Shown: positions 1 to 11,083 of the stretch, piece by piece
Position numbering within the stretch: the stretch's first letter is position 1
Layout of the letters: every line of letters begins with the position of its first letter
Made by a program: the position numbers and the translations under genes
Notes under the pieces: generated by a model
What the model saw: the letters and a program-made list of their open reading frames with translations, nothing else
What the model was told of the DNA's origin: nothing
Databases searched by the model: none
Source: Owenia fusiformis
Lineage: Eukaryota > Annelida > Polychaeta > Sabellida > Oweniidae
Reading direction: 5' to 3'
NCBI GenBank assembly: GCA_903813345.2
Contig: CAIIXF020000008.1
Location: forward strand, 30,776,867 to 30,840,866
Length of the DNA: 64,000 nucleotides

Positions 1-2856
1 CTTTTCACACAGTTGATGCAATGGACGGGCTATATTGGAAAATCCTTTAACAAATTTCCTATAGTAGCCAACGAATCCTACAAATGCTCTGACTTCCTTC
101 TGACAAACAGGCGTTTTCCAGTTAACAATCTGCTCAACTTTCTCACTGTCAGTTTCTACACCTTCCCGTGACACTTTATGACCAAGAAAAATTACAGAAG
201 ATTTGAACAGTGAGCACTTCTTGGGTTTCATTTTTAAACCAGATTTTCTTATTCTGTCAAACACTTCTTTTATCTTCATCAAAGTATCTTCGAAGCTTTT
301 TCCCCATGTCAAAATGTCATCGATGTAAAGAAGACAGGATTTCCATTGTAGGCCTTTCAGCACTGTTTCCATCAATCTTTGAAATGTTCCAGGTGCCCCT
401 GTCAAGCCAAAAGGCATCACATTAAATTGATAGAGCCCATCTCTCACTACAAAGCTGGTTTTCTCTTTAGACTCCTTGTCTAACGCCACCTGCCAATAAC
501 CGGAAGCCATGTCAACTGAACAAAACCATTTTGCTCCAGATAAACTGTCTAAACATGTATCCAGTCTTGGTATGGGATAAGCGTCCTTCTTTGTGACGTC
601 ATTCAATTTCCTATAATCGATGCAGAAACGTATTGTCTTATCCTTTTTGGTTACTAACACAATTGGTGAACTCCATGGTGCATTCGATGGCTCAATGATT
701 CCTTTGTCTAACATTTTGTTCACTTCTTCTGTCACCATTTCTTGTTTAGCAAGGGGCTGTCTCCTGGGATGTTGTTTGATTTGGCGGGCATTGCCAGTAT
801 CTATGTGATGTTCTACTACATCTGTCCGTCCTAGATCATCTGAGTTCTTTGCGAAAATATCCCTATATTCTATAAGTAATTTTCGCACTGCTAATGACTG
901 ACTATCATTTAGATCAGTACATGATCTTTTATAAAAATCTTCCAAATATTCTGGTAAATGTTCCTGTTTTTGCTCATCAGATGATGTGACATTGAAAATA
1001 CCTGCATTTTCCTCATTGGCCAGTTCCTTTATATTCGTGACTAGGTCTATCTCACCCACTTTTGTGTTTTTGTAAATGGTTATTGGTTGATCACTTGGAT
1101 TCATAATTCTAATAGGAATCATGTTCTGTGCATTGTCTGTAATGTCAATCAAAGAACGCCCAATAACTAAGTCATGTTTGGTGCTGAATGATTGCGTCTG
1201 TTCTATAACACCTACTTTTCCCTTACTCAAACCACTGATACGATTTACTCTTCCCTTCACTATCATTTCGCACATAGCTGGTATCTGTACGGTTTGATTT
1301 ATCAGTGCTTTCATAACTGGTTGGGAATCGTGTGTCATACATTCAATTATATTTCCATGAATGTTCAGTGTTCCATTGCCAAGATCCAACACCCCTTTGT
1401 TTGCTACCAGAAAATCCATTCCAATAATGGCATCTGTGTTGATTTCGGCAATCCATACTTTCAACGGATAGCAAGTTCCACCAAAGTTCAAAATAATGTG
1501 GCTGTAGCCCACTAGTGGAAGTGGACTTCCGTCAGCATTTTTAAAACTATTGTATGGCGGTACAATGATGTCATTTTCTTTTCCTACACGGTGAAATACT
1601 TGGCTTGAAATAATTGAAATGCAGGAACCACTATCTAATAGAAAATTTACTGAATTTTCCTGAATATTTCCATTCACAAACAATCCATTTTCCATGATAT
1701 TATTCACTAATTCAGTATTACTTAGTCGATCTATTGCTGATAACGCATTTCTTATTTCTTTGGATTGAACGTCATCCACTTCCGGTGTTCCTGGTGTACT
1801 ATTAGTGACTTCCTGTTCTTTAAACCGTTGTAGCTTTTGATTTCGCCAGTATGTATTTCTTTTCCCTGGTTTTCGTGGCGTACCATATTTCTCATGATTT
1901 CTCCTCATCCTTGATTTGTTCCTATTCTGAGAACCAGTATTTGCATTTGAACCGTTAAAATCAAATCTACAAAATTGCATCACGTGTCCTTCATCCCGGC
2001 ATTTCGTACAAAATAAAATGTTTGGACACTCATTCGATTTATGGCTTCCACCACAATTGAAGCATGTCACGACTTCATTTGAATATGGTATATTATGTAA
2101 CTGTTGGACTGAAGTTTCATTATTTCCCATTTGTATACTCTCTAACCTTTCTAACTTATTTTCCAGTTTCGCAATCATAGCTTGTTGTTCCTGCAATAAT
2201 CTTATCATGGCGCTAAGATCAGCTTTATCACTTTGAATTGTTCCAACAAGTTTTGAACGTTGGCTTTCAAGTATTATGTTTGCTTGGCTGAAATGAGAAT
2301 CTAAAACTTGATGAGATTCCCATTCTAATCCTGCTGATATAGCTTGATCTAATGTTTTTGCTTTTGCGAATCTGATAAACGTTTTCATCTCAGGATGATT
2401 CGAAATAGCAGTCATGAAATGATCAAAGGCTAATTCATCTCTCAAAGCATAATCTAAATTAGGATACGCTAATGATGATTGCCTTCGTAAGAACTGACCA
2501 AGTTCCATTAATGTCTCAGACGGTCCTCTCATTTTGGCGTCAAGTTCAACCAAATTTAATGGTCTCTGACTAGGAGAGAATCTAGCTTTCAGTGTATTTG
2601 TTAATACAGCATAATCGTATTTGCTTTCATTTGGTATATCAGTGAAAATTTCCCTAGCGACACCTCTAAGATTCACTGCTAACATGTGTGCTTTCTGCAC
2701 ATCACTCCAACTATTGATATGTGCACATACTTCAAAGTGTGACAGATAATCCTGCCATGCTATTTCGCCACTATATTTGTCTGGCTTTGCTTTGTAATTC
2801 TGTGCTGGGAATAACGTGTCTACCGATTCACTTGCCATTGCTCTATGGCTTTCCAT
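1..2856 (-). CDS. Gag-protease-reverse transcriptase polyprotein (partial, open at base 1)
   Basis: The frame starts at the ATG at 2856, the first ATG after an in-frame TAG about 70 bases upstream, and I saw no stop in the segments checked down to base 1 (952 codons). Order: an N-terminal gag region (about residues 1-240), two zinc knuckles (CX2CX3HX4C starting near 2064, then CX2CX4HX4C), a basic stretch, a retropepsin-type aspartic protease with the active-site triplet DSG (near 1640), a linker, and the reverse transcriptase palm with the YIDD catalytic box (about 318-335) followed by the typical start of the connection region. Gag and pol are in one frame with no frameshift signal. The protein would direct capsid assembly, polyprotein cleavage and cDNA synthesis. 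No signs of decay were seen. Confidence 0.88.
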   Translation of the reverse strand, partial: MESHRAMASESVDTLFPAQNYKAKPDKYSGEIAWQDYLSHFEVCAHINSWSDVQKAHMLAVNLRGVAREIFTDIPNESKYDYAVLTNTLKARFSPSQRPLNLVELDAKMRGPSETLMELGQFLRRQSSLAYPNLDYALRDELAFDHFMTAISNHPEMKTFIRFAKAKTLDQAISAGLEWESHQVLDSHFSQANIILESQRSKLVGTIQSDKADLSAMIRLLQEQQAMIAKLENKLERLESIQMGNNETSVQQLHNIPYSNEVVTCFNCGGSHKSNECPNILFCTKCRDEGHVMQFCRFDFNGSNANTGSQNRNKSRMRRNHEKYGTPRKPGKRNTYWRNQKLQRFKEQEVTNSTPGTPEVDDVQSKEIRNALSAIDRLSNTELVNNIMENGLFVNGNIQENSVNFLLDSGSCISIISSQVFHRVGKENDIIVPPYNSFKNADGSPLPLVGYSHIILNFGGTCYPLKVWIAEINTDAIIGMDFLVANKGVLDLGNGTLNIHGNIIECMTHDSQPVMKALINQTVQIPAMCEMIVKGRVNRISGLSKGKVGVIEQTQSFSTKHDLVIGRSLIDITDNAQNMIPIRIMNPSDQPITIYKNTKVGEIDLVTNIKELANEENAGIFNVTSSDEQKQEHLPEYLEDFYKRSCTDLNDSQSLAVRKLLIEYRDIFAKNSDDLGRTDVVEHHIDTGNARQIKQHPRRQPLAKQEMVTEEVNKMLDKGIIEPSNAPWSSPIVLVTKKDKTIRFCIDYRKLNDVTKKDAYPIPRLDTCLDSLSGAKWFCSVDMASGYWQVALDKESKEKTSFVVRDGLYQFNVMPFGLTGAPGTFQRLMETVLKGLQWKSCLLYIDDILTWGKSFEDTLMKIKEVFDRIRKSGLKMKPKKCSLFKSSVIFLGHKVSREGVETDSEKVEQIVNWKTPVCQKEVRAFVGFVGYYRKFVKGFSNIARPLHQLCEK

Positions 2857-5118
2857 TGCTATATGTTTTTGTATCGTATTTATTCTCTGTTTACTATTCT
2901 GTAATCTCAAGAGTGCAACGTACTATCCCAGTTCCTACATGCAATTCAATTCATTGAAAATTCAAATTCACAACGATTTCACATTTAAAAAGTATTTCTA
3001 AAACATATACATGTTACCAATCTACATTGGTGAGACTTGCTAATGGCGTCTCTGTGTACATTTTCAATTACAGATCTGGGTGATTAAAATCAAAATTTCG
3101 TCTATGTGTATGTACCGTATTTACATTGTATATATTCTCACAAATGGTTACTCGTACTATGTACAATATCCAGTAATCCAGTGTACTAAACAACATAAAA
3201 ATTATATCGCAGGTTATAGGATGAACGTACTATTTAGTTTCCCGTTCACAATCTAGTTTATCAAATCACTGTATCAATTTTCCAATGATCCACACTAGTG
3301 AAAACAAACTTTCCCTACTAAGTATATCTCCAGTAAGTATCTTTCCACCAAACGTTTCATCAACCTATACAATAGGAATAGTTAGAATAGTTCAATATTC
3401 ATACATATGTGTTTCAATGCTTGATTACTGGGTGCGATAAAAAAATGATACACACTAGTGATATTGCTATTAGTTAAATTCCTGTGTTTATCCTACACAC
3501 TGGTTAAATACTCCATGCGAAGTTAGCGTCGAGATTACAACGTAGTGGTGTTGTTAGTCTGAATTTGGGGAAAATAAACGACAATATTATCCAAATTGGA
3601 AAGTTCAGACATAAACCACATATTCCCAACGCTACGCACTGGTGGGGTAAGATTGGTAAGACTGATTGTATTACCATTAAACAAACAATCACATGTAATT
3701 TTCACAGGAACTGGGTCTTTATGACGCCAAGTTCCAACAATGATTTACAATTTTCCCACACTGGTGAGAATGAAATTCCACTATCGACCAAGGTATTTCC
3801 AACACTGGTACGATATCTAACTATAGGTTGTATACAAGCATTTATCACTGTACCAAATCAATTTACATACAAACTCCTAACTACAGTGCATGCAGATATC
3901 ATTATCTTACATTTTGTTACACATGCGTTGCAGTTCCATACCGGTGAGAGTTATTTCAAACAAGATCTTACGTATATCAGAAGATTTATAACTTCCTAAA
4001 ACGGCATCATCTAAAATCTAATTTGCATTCGCATACCCTACCACTGATTACAGTATATGGCAATAAAATTTATGTCGAAATCAAGTGGCACAAATTATAT
4101 GCGAGATCATGTGACAATGAAATTAATGTCTCATCTCGTTCCGTGATTATGTGGGGTGTACGTAAACATAAGCCTGTTAAACAAGATAAAAACTCAGATG
4201 TGGCGTGATATGAATCCTTTGCATGTAAAATACGACAATCAACGTACAATGTTGTTGGTACATTCACTCAAAAGCTAAGTGTTTAGTCAAAAATCATTCT
4301 AATGTGACAAAGAAACGATATGATTTTTAAATACTGCAATCAATCTAGTTCAACTGTACTGATACGTCAAATTCAAGATGAATTTTGTGTATGAATTTGC
4401 AGTCCCCCTAGGCTTGTATCATACAATCATTGCTTTAAATACATTTGTCACATTCGAATTTTCTAATAGTTGGTAGAAAAGCTCAATATAATTCAAAGCT
4501 GTTGAGTTTCCTGAACGCTTTCAATGAAGCATGTAATTGCTAATTCAGTACATATAGGTAAGGTAACTGTTTACTTTCGGTGTTTTAGATAAAAGTTTCC
4601 TTCCCATTGCCTTGTTATACAAACTCGAGCAATAATGTCAAAATGTGAACTATCGTTGCATGACTGGAATGTATACGTCTAATCCTGAGTAACGTTACAA
4701 TGTAGACAGTCTGATGTGCAAACGCCTGATCCTGAGTAGCGTTGCATTATCCTAAGATCAAAATTCTGACATATTGCGAGTGTGAGTAAAGTAAAGGCTG
4801 TTTAAGTTCCCCATGACTTTATACACCAAAACATTTAGTTACCTCACGTCAGTACTGATCGCTTTGAATATTGAAAATGAGCCTAAGACATGAATTGCCT
4901 TGCAAAAATTCGTTTTCAAATGTGACGTTGTATACGTGCGATTGATTGGAGCCTTTGATAAAAAAATACCTAGATAAAATATTCAATTGACAATGTTACG
5001 TGTGATTTTACATTATCCTTTACCCTTCTTACCAAAGTACCGTACCTTTTGCTAGCAATACCTTCTCCCCTTTCACCAGGCTGGAGACGCCGGTTCACAG
5101 CTGTTGTCAATTGCTGTA
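2857..5118 (-). other. Untranslated leader of the retrotransposon
   Basis: This 2.26-kb stretch lies between the primer site and the gag start codon. It holds only short frames with no recognisable domain. A word close to CACTGGTGAG or CACTAGTGA recurs irregularly (near 3290, 3455, 3500, 3637, 3756, 3800 and 3940). The leader is unusually long for this element class; it may hold packaging or promoter signals, or a captured sequence. No function can be assigned. Confidence 0.5.
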
Positions 5119-5138
5119 GGTCAGTTTCGCTGCCACCA
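5119..5138 (-). other. Primer-binding site
   Basis: One base inside the LTR end the minus strand reads TGGTGGCAGCGAAACTGACC. The leading TGG complements the CCA end of a tRNA, as expected for tRNA-primed reverse transcription. I did not assign the tRNA. Confidence 0.7.
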
Positions 5139-5139
5139 A

Positions 5140-5864
5140 TGTAATGCGACCTTACTAGGGGTATTGATGGTACTGAAAATACAGCTAAGCAAAAAGAACA
5201 AAGGACAGAGGGTATTTACAAGGATAACAATCGGATAAAATCAACACGGTTTACAACATCAAATATTTATTTACAACATATAACAATACATGCATACAGT
5301 AATATAAAACAAGCCACAGACAATAAGAGATAAAATGGAAATGCTAATAACGAGATCCAACCCCGGAGCGCCAGAGGGCTAAGCCACGCCCTAACTTCCG
5401 TTATCGTAATACATCTAACATTATCAAGTATTTGATCTCAAACTACCAGAAGTTATAAAGTCAAAGGCATACCTTGTTGTACTATACCTAATGTACTTCC
5501 GTATATCAAACCTAGTACCAATATCCAATACTCAACAAAGCATGGTCCAAAATCCAAACATCAAACAAGAAGCCACAATCACATAGTCTTCATCGTATCC
5601 TGCCCTCTGGTCAACTGACGAACTCAACCTTGTGCAACTCACACATAAAATTCAGCTGTACCAAAACCGGTTTAACCAATCAGAGCTCTTTATTTCAAAT
5701 ATCGTCATACGACAAATTATAGTGTACTAGTTTTTAGCGACAGATATCAATCTAAATAAATACCTAGTTCTAATAGCAGGTTTCTATAATGCTGTTCTAT
5801 TTTCACGACGTTAGCATTGTTTGGAAGTTAAAAACATGAAAAGCCTTATCAAGCAACCGTTACA
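5140..5864 (-). repeat. 5' long terminal repeat (725 bp)
   Basis: The boundaries are TGTAATG at the internal edge and CGTTACA at the outer edge (plus strand), a short imperfect inverted repeat with the canonical TG...CA ends. The internal edge abuts the primer site. The outer edge was chosen as the best inverted match; the partner LTR needed to prove it is outside the window. Flanking bases after 5864 are CAGTT, the candidate target duplication. Confidence 0.7.
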
Positions 5865-6504
5865 CAGTTATTTTTTTGTTTTATTTTTCTTCTCATCATA
5901 TCAGAATGATGAAAATATGAATTCAAATAACTGAAGTTTCAACAGATACTCCAGTTGGGGAATGGGGTTTGTCAAAACTTTGGGTGAGAGTGTATCTTCT
6001 ATGATCCTGCGATTTAAGATACGAGGGTTTTAAGTTACTGGCAATTAAGTCATTGTATCAAATAAGTTGCATTTTATGCATACTGTCTTTAATGTTTTAG
6101 AATTTGTCGATTGTTTTATACAATGGCATTCCATTGTGAACCAATTATGCAAACAATACTGACCATTTAACTATAGATTATACATTTTTCTGATATTTTT
6201 GAAAATTTCTGCCATTATTTGCAAGAATTCAAATGTATGATGATGTGGAATAAAGACATTCAAAATAATATGCAGACCGATTTTATTTGTGAAATAAACA
6301 GCACGACCCGTCCTTCAAAAACTCACGTACCCAGGCTCACGTACCTTATATTAAGAAATGATCTCTGTAACATACTCTTAACGGAACTATTTTAGAGGTT
6401 ATTTGTTTAAAATATACCCTTGGAATTTTTATCCGAATCATCTTCAAACTATAAAACCGTTTTCAGTACATTCGTGTCGTGTTTTGTGAAAGACGCTTTA
6501 TAGC
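5865..6504. other. Intergenic, no gene seen
   Basis: AT-rich DNA between the LTR and the foldback element. No coding frame, RNA gene or clear repeat recognised. Confidence 0.6.
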
Positions 6505-6509
6505 ATTAG

Positions 6510-7358
6510 CACCCTATGCAGACAGAGCCTGTGGGAAATATTGGGTGCGGCGCAAATGAGCGGAGGGTGCGGAGCTAACGGTCATTTTTGAATTTAAAAT
6601 TGGGATATTTCTGAAACTAAGCCGATTTGGGACTTCAAATATACCAAGATATGTGTATTTGACACCAAATATCAATAAAATTGTGAAAATAGTAGTGCAA
6701 TTCATTTTATAGCGACGCAGTATGTCTTAAACATTTCCCAGACCTATATATTTTGAGACTATCCTTTTAATACTGCGTCCCCAGCATTCATAAAAAATGG
6801 TGTTCAAGATACACTACCCTTGCAAATTATTTTTGCATCTTGGAAGCCAGGCAGTATCTGTGTGATTTTATAAAAATTCGGAAATGTTCTTCAGATATGA
6901 GCCCCTCTAAATATTGGGTGCGGAGCTACGTTTATGGAGCTGCTCCGCACCCAATATTTAGAGGGGCTCATATCTGAAGAACATTTCCGAATTTTTATAA
7001 AATCACACAGATACTGCCTGGCTTCCAAGATGCAAAAATAATTTGTATAGATAGTGCACCTTGAACACCATTTTTTATGAATGCTGGGGACTCAGTATTA
7101 AAAGGATAATTTCAAAATATATAGGTCTGGGAAAGGTTTAAGGCACACTGCGTCGCTATAGAATGAATTGCGCTACTATTTTCACAATTGTATTGATATT
7201 TGGTGTCAAATACACATATCTTGGTATATTTGAAGTCCCAAAACGGCTTAGTTTCAGAAATATCCCAAATTTAAATTCAAAAATAACCGTTAGCTCCGCA
7301 CCCTCCGCTCATTTGCTCCGCACCCAATATTTCCCACAGGCTCTGTCTGCATAGGGTG
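6510..7358. mobile_element. Foldback element, 849 bp, 5-bp target duplication
   Basis: The whole element is one near-perfect palindrome with its centre near 6934. The left end reads CACCCTATGCAGACAG, the right end is its reverse complement, and the arms match throughout their roughly 420 bp. It is bounded by direct repeats ATTAG at 6505-6509 and 7359-7363. Each arm holds the same 63-codon frame in mirror image. This follows from the palindrome and is not evidence of a gene. No transposase is present, so the element is non-autonomous. CAC termini and a 5-bp duplication are seen in Transib-type transposons, but this placement is only a suggestion. Confidence 0.88.
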
Positions 7359-7363
7359 ATTAG

Positions 7364-8659
7364 ATGAACAATTTGAACTCCAAATCATCCTGCTGTTCTC
7401 GATTTTTATATAAATAATTTGTGCCATTGTTGTCACGTTCTAGAGTGCACCTTTATTTCATCATTCAGATTATTTTTGTTGGGATTGATGGACAACCTTG
7501 AACACGAATCCAACCGAAGAAAGTCACGCTAGTTATAATGGCAAACAAAGAGAAATGTCACTACTTGCCATTTGACGCCGAACGTCATTTGTTACAGATG
7601 CCAACCGCCGAACACCGTCCACAAAAAGTTGGAGACTATAACAAAATGTCAACATTTCTAGTGGTGACATAAACATGATATACTTTTTTTCTTGAACAGA
7701 AGGTCACGAAAAATAACATAATAACACTTTCCAAAAATGATACTAGCACGAAAAAGCTATAAATCTAAACAAGGTATGTTATTGTAAAAGTATCATCACG
7801 AAAAAGCTATAAACAATTAAATTCTATTTAATAAATACGATGGTTAAAGGATACAAACAACCTCCCGAAACAGAGTATAAAACATCGAGATGCTTGTCAA
7901 AAACGGCAGAAGGTCTCTTGAAAAGAACCGGACAAGAGCAGGCTACATTTGCTCATTTTGAGACAAGAAATTTATCTCGGCTCTTGAACGGTGACATCTC
8001 ATGATGAAACCAAACATTGGAAAAGTAGAGAAAGCCAACTGTGAGATTTTGACATCTAGTGGCGTAAGTAGTGTGTTTTAATTTATTCATATATCATATA
8101 TCTAGATCAAGTATATGTGAGTAGGGCATAGGCGTAGCCATGGGAGGGGGGGGGGTGCGATGGGCGCTTTTTATTTGAAGCTTCTAGCTCAATATTCTGA
8201 AGGCATCAATTTTTGTATAATTCTCATTTTTGGCTTCTTTATATGCCATAATCGCACCCCACTGACTGAAAACCGAGTTTTTTTTGTCGATCGCACCCCC
8301 CCCTGACCGAAAGCTGGCTACGCCCCTGTAGTGTAAATGATATATTCACAGATAATAAATTGTTTGTATTTTTCAAAGAGTAAACAAGAGTACCCATATT
8401 CATTATAAAGTAGATATGCCAGTATCTGTTAGTTTCTGACTGATACCTGGTTATATACTCGTTACATACTGTGTGACACCCCGATGGTACCAAAATTTAA
8501 CAATGAGAAATAGAAGTAGCGCGCAGTTCAAACGGGGCTACAGAAAAATTCGACCAAAACTAAAAAATATATATGTCTCAAGAAAGTTTCAGTCTTGTTT
8601 TTCTCCTATTTTGGATAGGCCAAGGGCAATATATTATATATATAACACCGATATTTCAG
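7364..8659. other. Intergenic / upstream region of the BRICHOS gene
   Basis: No protein-coding frame recognised. A donor-like GGC|GTAAGT at about 8063-8069 could end an untranslated first exon of the downstream gene, but nothing confirms it. A MITE-like element lies at about 8122-8333. Confidence 0.35.
8122..8333. mobile_element. MITE-like element with CGTAGCC termini
   Basis: The left end reads GGCGTAGCCATGGGAGGGGG; the right end contains CCCCCCCTGACC and GGCTACGCCCCTG, an imperfect inverted match. Homopolymer G and C runs lie next to the ends. Elements with similar termini recur at about 13.2, 47.9, 58.1, 59.4 and 60.5 kb. Confidence 0.55.
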
Positions 8660-11083
8660 ATGCCTCAACCGACACCAAATGTTACTCCAAAAAAGCGGAA
8701 ACAATATGCGGTTGTGTCCGTTGCGATTGTCCTTATTGTTGCCATGGTGATAGGAGGGTTTCTCGGTGCGGTGCATATGATGCACAGAAACACTTTGAAG
8801 GTAATTTTTTTAGATTTGTGCTACGAACATATTGTGAATATTCTAGTGCAAGCCCAAAATGGCAGACCGGAGACACGGCAAAAATAAACATTTAAGGTAG
8901 TATAACCAGTAATAAGGGGAACGAATCCACAATGTCACAAACTGCATCATTTTCACGCAATAAGTAATCAAATAATGTTGATCGACTTTACTAATAAATA
9001 GTCTGATCTTTACATAATTAAACACTATAAAGTTTTTATCGTGTGATCCTCTGTATTGCTACTGAGAATGTCCCCCCCGTACCAATATTTTCTGTATTGC
9101 GACGGAGATGATCAATGGGGACAATATCAGTAGCAAGACAGATTGGTACAGCACAAGAACTGACCAATCAAAAGGCTTCATTTTACAGATCATGCGATAA
9201 TCTAATTTACAGACATTTGAGACGACTATGAGGACTGTTAAAGGTGGCAAAGGTAGATACGAAAAGCAGACGATCAATATTGGTGAGGAGAAGCAGACTA
9301 CATACGAGGCCAATGATGGCACGACTGGATTTAAACTCATCATGGACTATAAACGTGTAAGTTACTGAACTATCTTGCAGCTCCGTCAGTAGTTGGTTGG
9401 TTGATTGAATTGTTGGTTCCTTGGTCGGATGGTTCATTCTCATTCACATCTACTCCCCTTCTCACCCCCTCTCTTATTATGTATAACCAGAAATGGTGAC
9501 ATATTGTTTTATATGTCTCTGACTGATTCTAGATGTAAATGATATTTCTTATCAATAAGGGTCTACAAAATATTTTATTCGATTCACATTCTATCTTCAG
9601 GGTTTAAGTATTAGCAGAGTTTGGATGAATGGACGAACGCCTCTTTGTTTCGTTGCGCAACTTAACAAGGCTGGGCTCTCAAGCCCCAAGGAGCTGGAAA
9701 GTCATCGCGAGACTCAACCAGCACCCGTAAGTTTTACATTCTATTTATAAGTACTAACTAGCCTTCACAAGGTTTCCGTTGTTCTCCCCTCTAGACCCAT
9801 TGGAAAACGACGATGACCTATGTTAGAAACTTAAATAATTTGATGCCCAAAGTCTCATCAGTGACAAACAAAAGTTAACCAGGAAAATTTTGTTACAGGG
9901 ATCGGAAGGTGACCCTGTAAGAGAGAGCTTCAAAGCTGATCGTGACCCTATTGCAGATATCAGTTTCCTGGGAGATGATGCGGAAGCTTTGTGTAAGGGA
10001 CTAAAAGTATATTGGGCAGTCCCTATAGGCCTAAGTGGGCCAATGACAGAGAAAGGTAATCCATTACGTTACTTTACATGATCGGAGTCTGGCTTCGTGG
10101 ACTGAACTGCGAGTATAGATATTTGCGAGCCAATGCGAGGCCATGTTTTGCGAGGACATTCGCGCCTTTTTCAATAAGTTTGTATCAAATCATAATGGTC
10201 TTCCGGCGAATTTCGTCGACGATTGACATTGTCTCATTGCATGTGCTGGTTCATTTTGTCTGCGAATGAGCAGCTTTTGAGTTTAAAATAAATAGCGTGA
10301 AAATCTTGAAACGACCTGCTCCTATAGACGTTGACCAAATTGGGCGATAGCATCCCGTGATTCAATTATTGAATAAAACCCGGTGTGAAAGAAATTATGG
10401 TCCCCCTTCTTAACGGCCCTTATTGGCCCTGATTGTGTATAAGATAATAAGGGAAAGAGGTCATCATATAAATCAATGGAGAGTAGGACCATAATTTGAT
10501 AGGACCTCCTACCCTTTTACACCTGTGCTTTTTGGGATTTATCCCCTTCATGATTGTAATTCCAGGGAACACACATAGGCGTGAGAAGCGGAGTCGTCAC
10601 AGTGCAGAACATGATTACTTTCACCCTAATGTCTCACGCCAATGCCCCTTCCCAAAATATGGATTCCTGAAATGCGAACAAAACGATGAAGCGTGTATAT
10701 ACAGCTGCTGCGAACATTATGATTGCCGTGGCTATGATCGTGTCAATGGAAAATGTTCCAGTTGGGGCTGCACCAGACCAGTGATTAAACGAAAATGCCA
10801 CTGCGTACATGATTATCAGTACAAACGCGGCTCAGATTTCAACGATGATTCGGATAGTAAGTCTAGTAAGGACGATTCAGATGATGATTCAGATAGTAAT
10901 GATTCAGATAGTAAGGATGATTCCTCGGATAGTAAGGATGATGATTCCTCGGATAGTAAGGATGACGATTCCTCGGATAGTAAGGATGATGATTCCTCGG
11001 ATAGTAAGGATGATTCCTCGGATAGTAAGGATGATTCAGCTCGACTGAAAACATCGACCCCCAGAACAACAACAAGAGACTAA
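8660..11083 (+). CDS. BRICHOS-domain type II membrane protein with Cys-rich, Ser/Asp-repeat tail
   Basis: Coding exons: 8660-8800, 9213-9356, 9601-9726, 9899-10055, 10566-11083 (361 residues from the ATG at 8660; the frame is open further upstream and a 5' exon may exist, because this ATG follows a good acceptor, ATTTCAG). Residues 11-14 are basic (KKRK) and 16-38 form one membrane segment, giving a type II topology. Residues about 50-185 match a BRICHOS domain, with its two conserved cysteines at 111 and 169. RREKR at 194-198 is a furin-type site. The segment after it has ten cysteines (about 213-270) and then an acidic SSDSKDD repeat tail. Chondromodulin and ITM2 proteins share the plan membrane anchor, BRICHOS, furin site, secreted Cys peptide. 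The acidic tail is not part of that plan. Function is unknown; secretion of the C-terminal peptide with BRICHOS as intramolecular chaperone is the inference. Confidence 0.82.
10392..10497. repeat. Short inverted repeat in intron 4 of the BRICHOS gene
   Basis: AAATTATGGTCC at 10392-10403 is matched by GGACCATAATTT at 10486-10497. This may be a small MITE; no target duplication was established. Confidence 0.4.
10905..11040 (+). repeat. In-frame coding minisatellite (18/21 bp units)
   Basis: Units of the type GATTCCTCGGATAGTAAG plus one or two GAT codons repeat about six times inside the last BRICHOS exon, encoding SSDSKDD or SSDSKDDD. Units of 18 and 21 bp alternate, always in frame. Many serines sit in SxxD contexts typical of casein-kinase-2 sites. 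Confidence 0.85.

Larger units (their letters stand above)
1..5864 (-). mobile_element. Ty3/gypsy LTR retrotransposon, 5' part, cut by window edge
   Basis: Read on the minus strand, the order is LTR (5864-5140), primer-binding site (5138-5119), a leader of about 2.2 kb, then one long frame with gag, protease and reverse transcriptase that runs off at base 1. RNase H, integrase, the polypurine tract and the 3' LTR must lie outside the window, so target-site duplication and LTR divergence cannot be tested here. The open frame suggests a young insertion. The gag-protease-RT order is shared by Ty3/gypsy and other LTR groups. Assignment to Ty3/gypsy rests on the look of the RT and the two CCHC knuckles. 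Confidence 0.9.

Noticed and set aside
3565-3999. 144-codon plus-strand frame with FSHTGENE and FHTGES, recalling zinc-finger linkers
   Set aside because: There are no C2H2 cysteine/histidine ligands at proper spacing, and it is antisense within the retrotransposon leader.
6514-7354. Two nearly identical 63-codon frames in opposite directions
   Set aside because: They are the same sequence seen in both arms of the palindrome; no conserved domain.
10809-11075. Other-frame and antisense frames rich in RIVRM or HPYYPRN
   Set aside because: They are shadows of the Ser/Asp-coding repeat of the BRICHOS gene.
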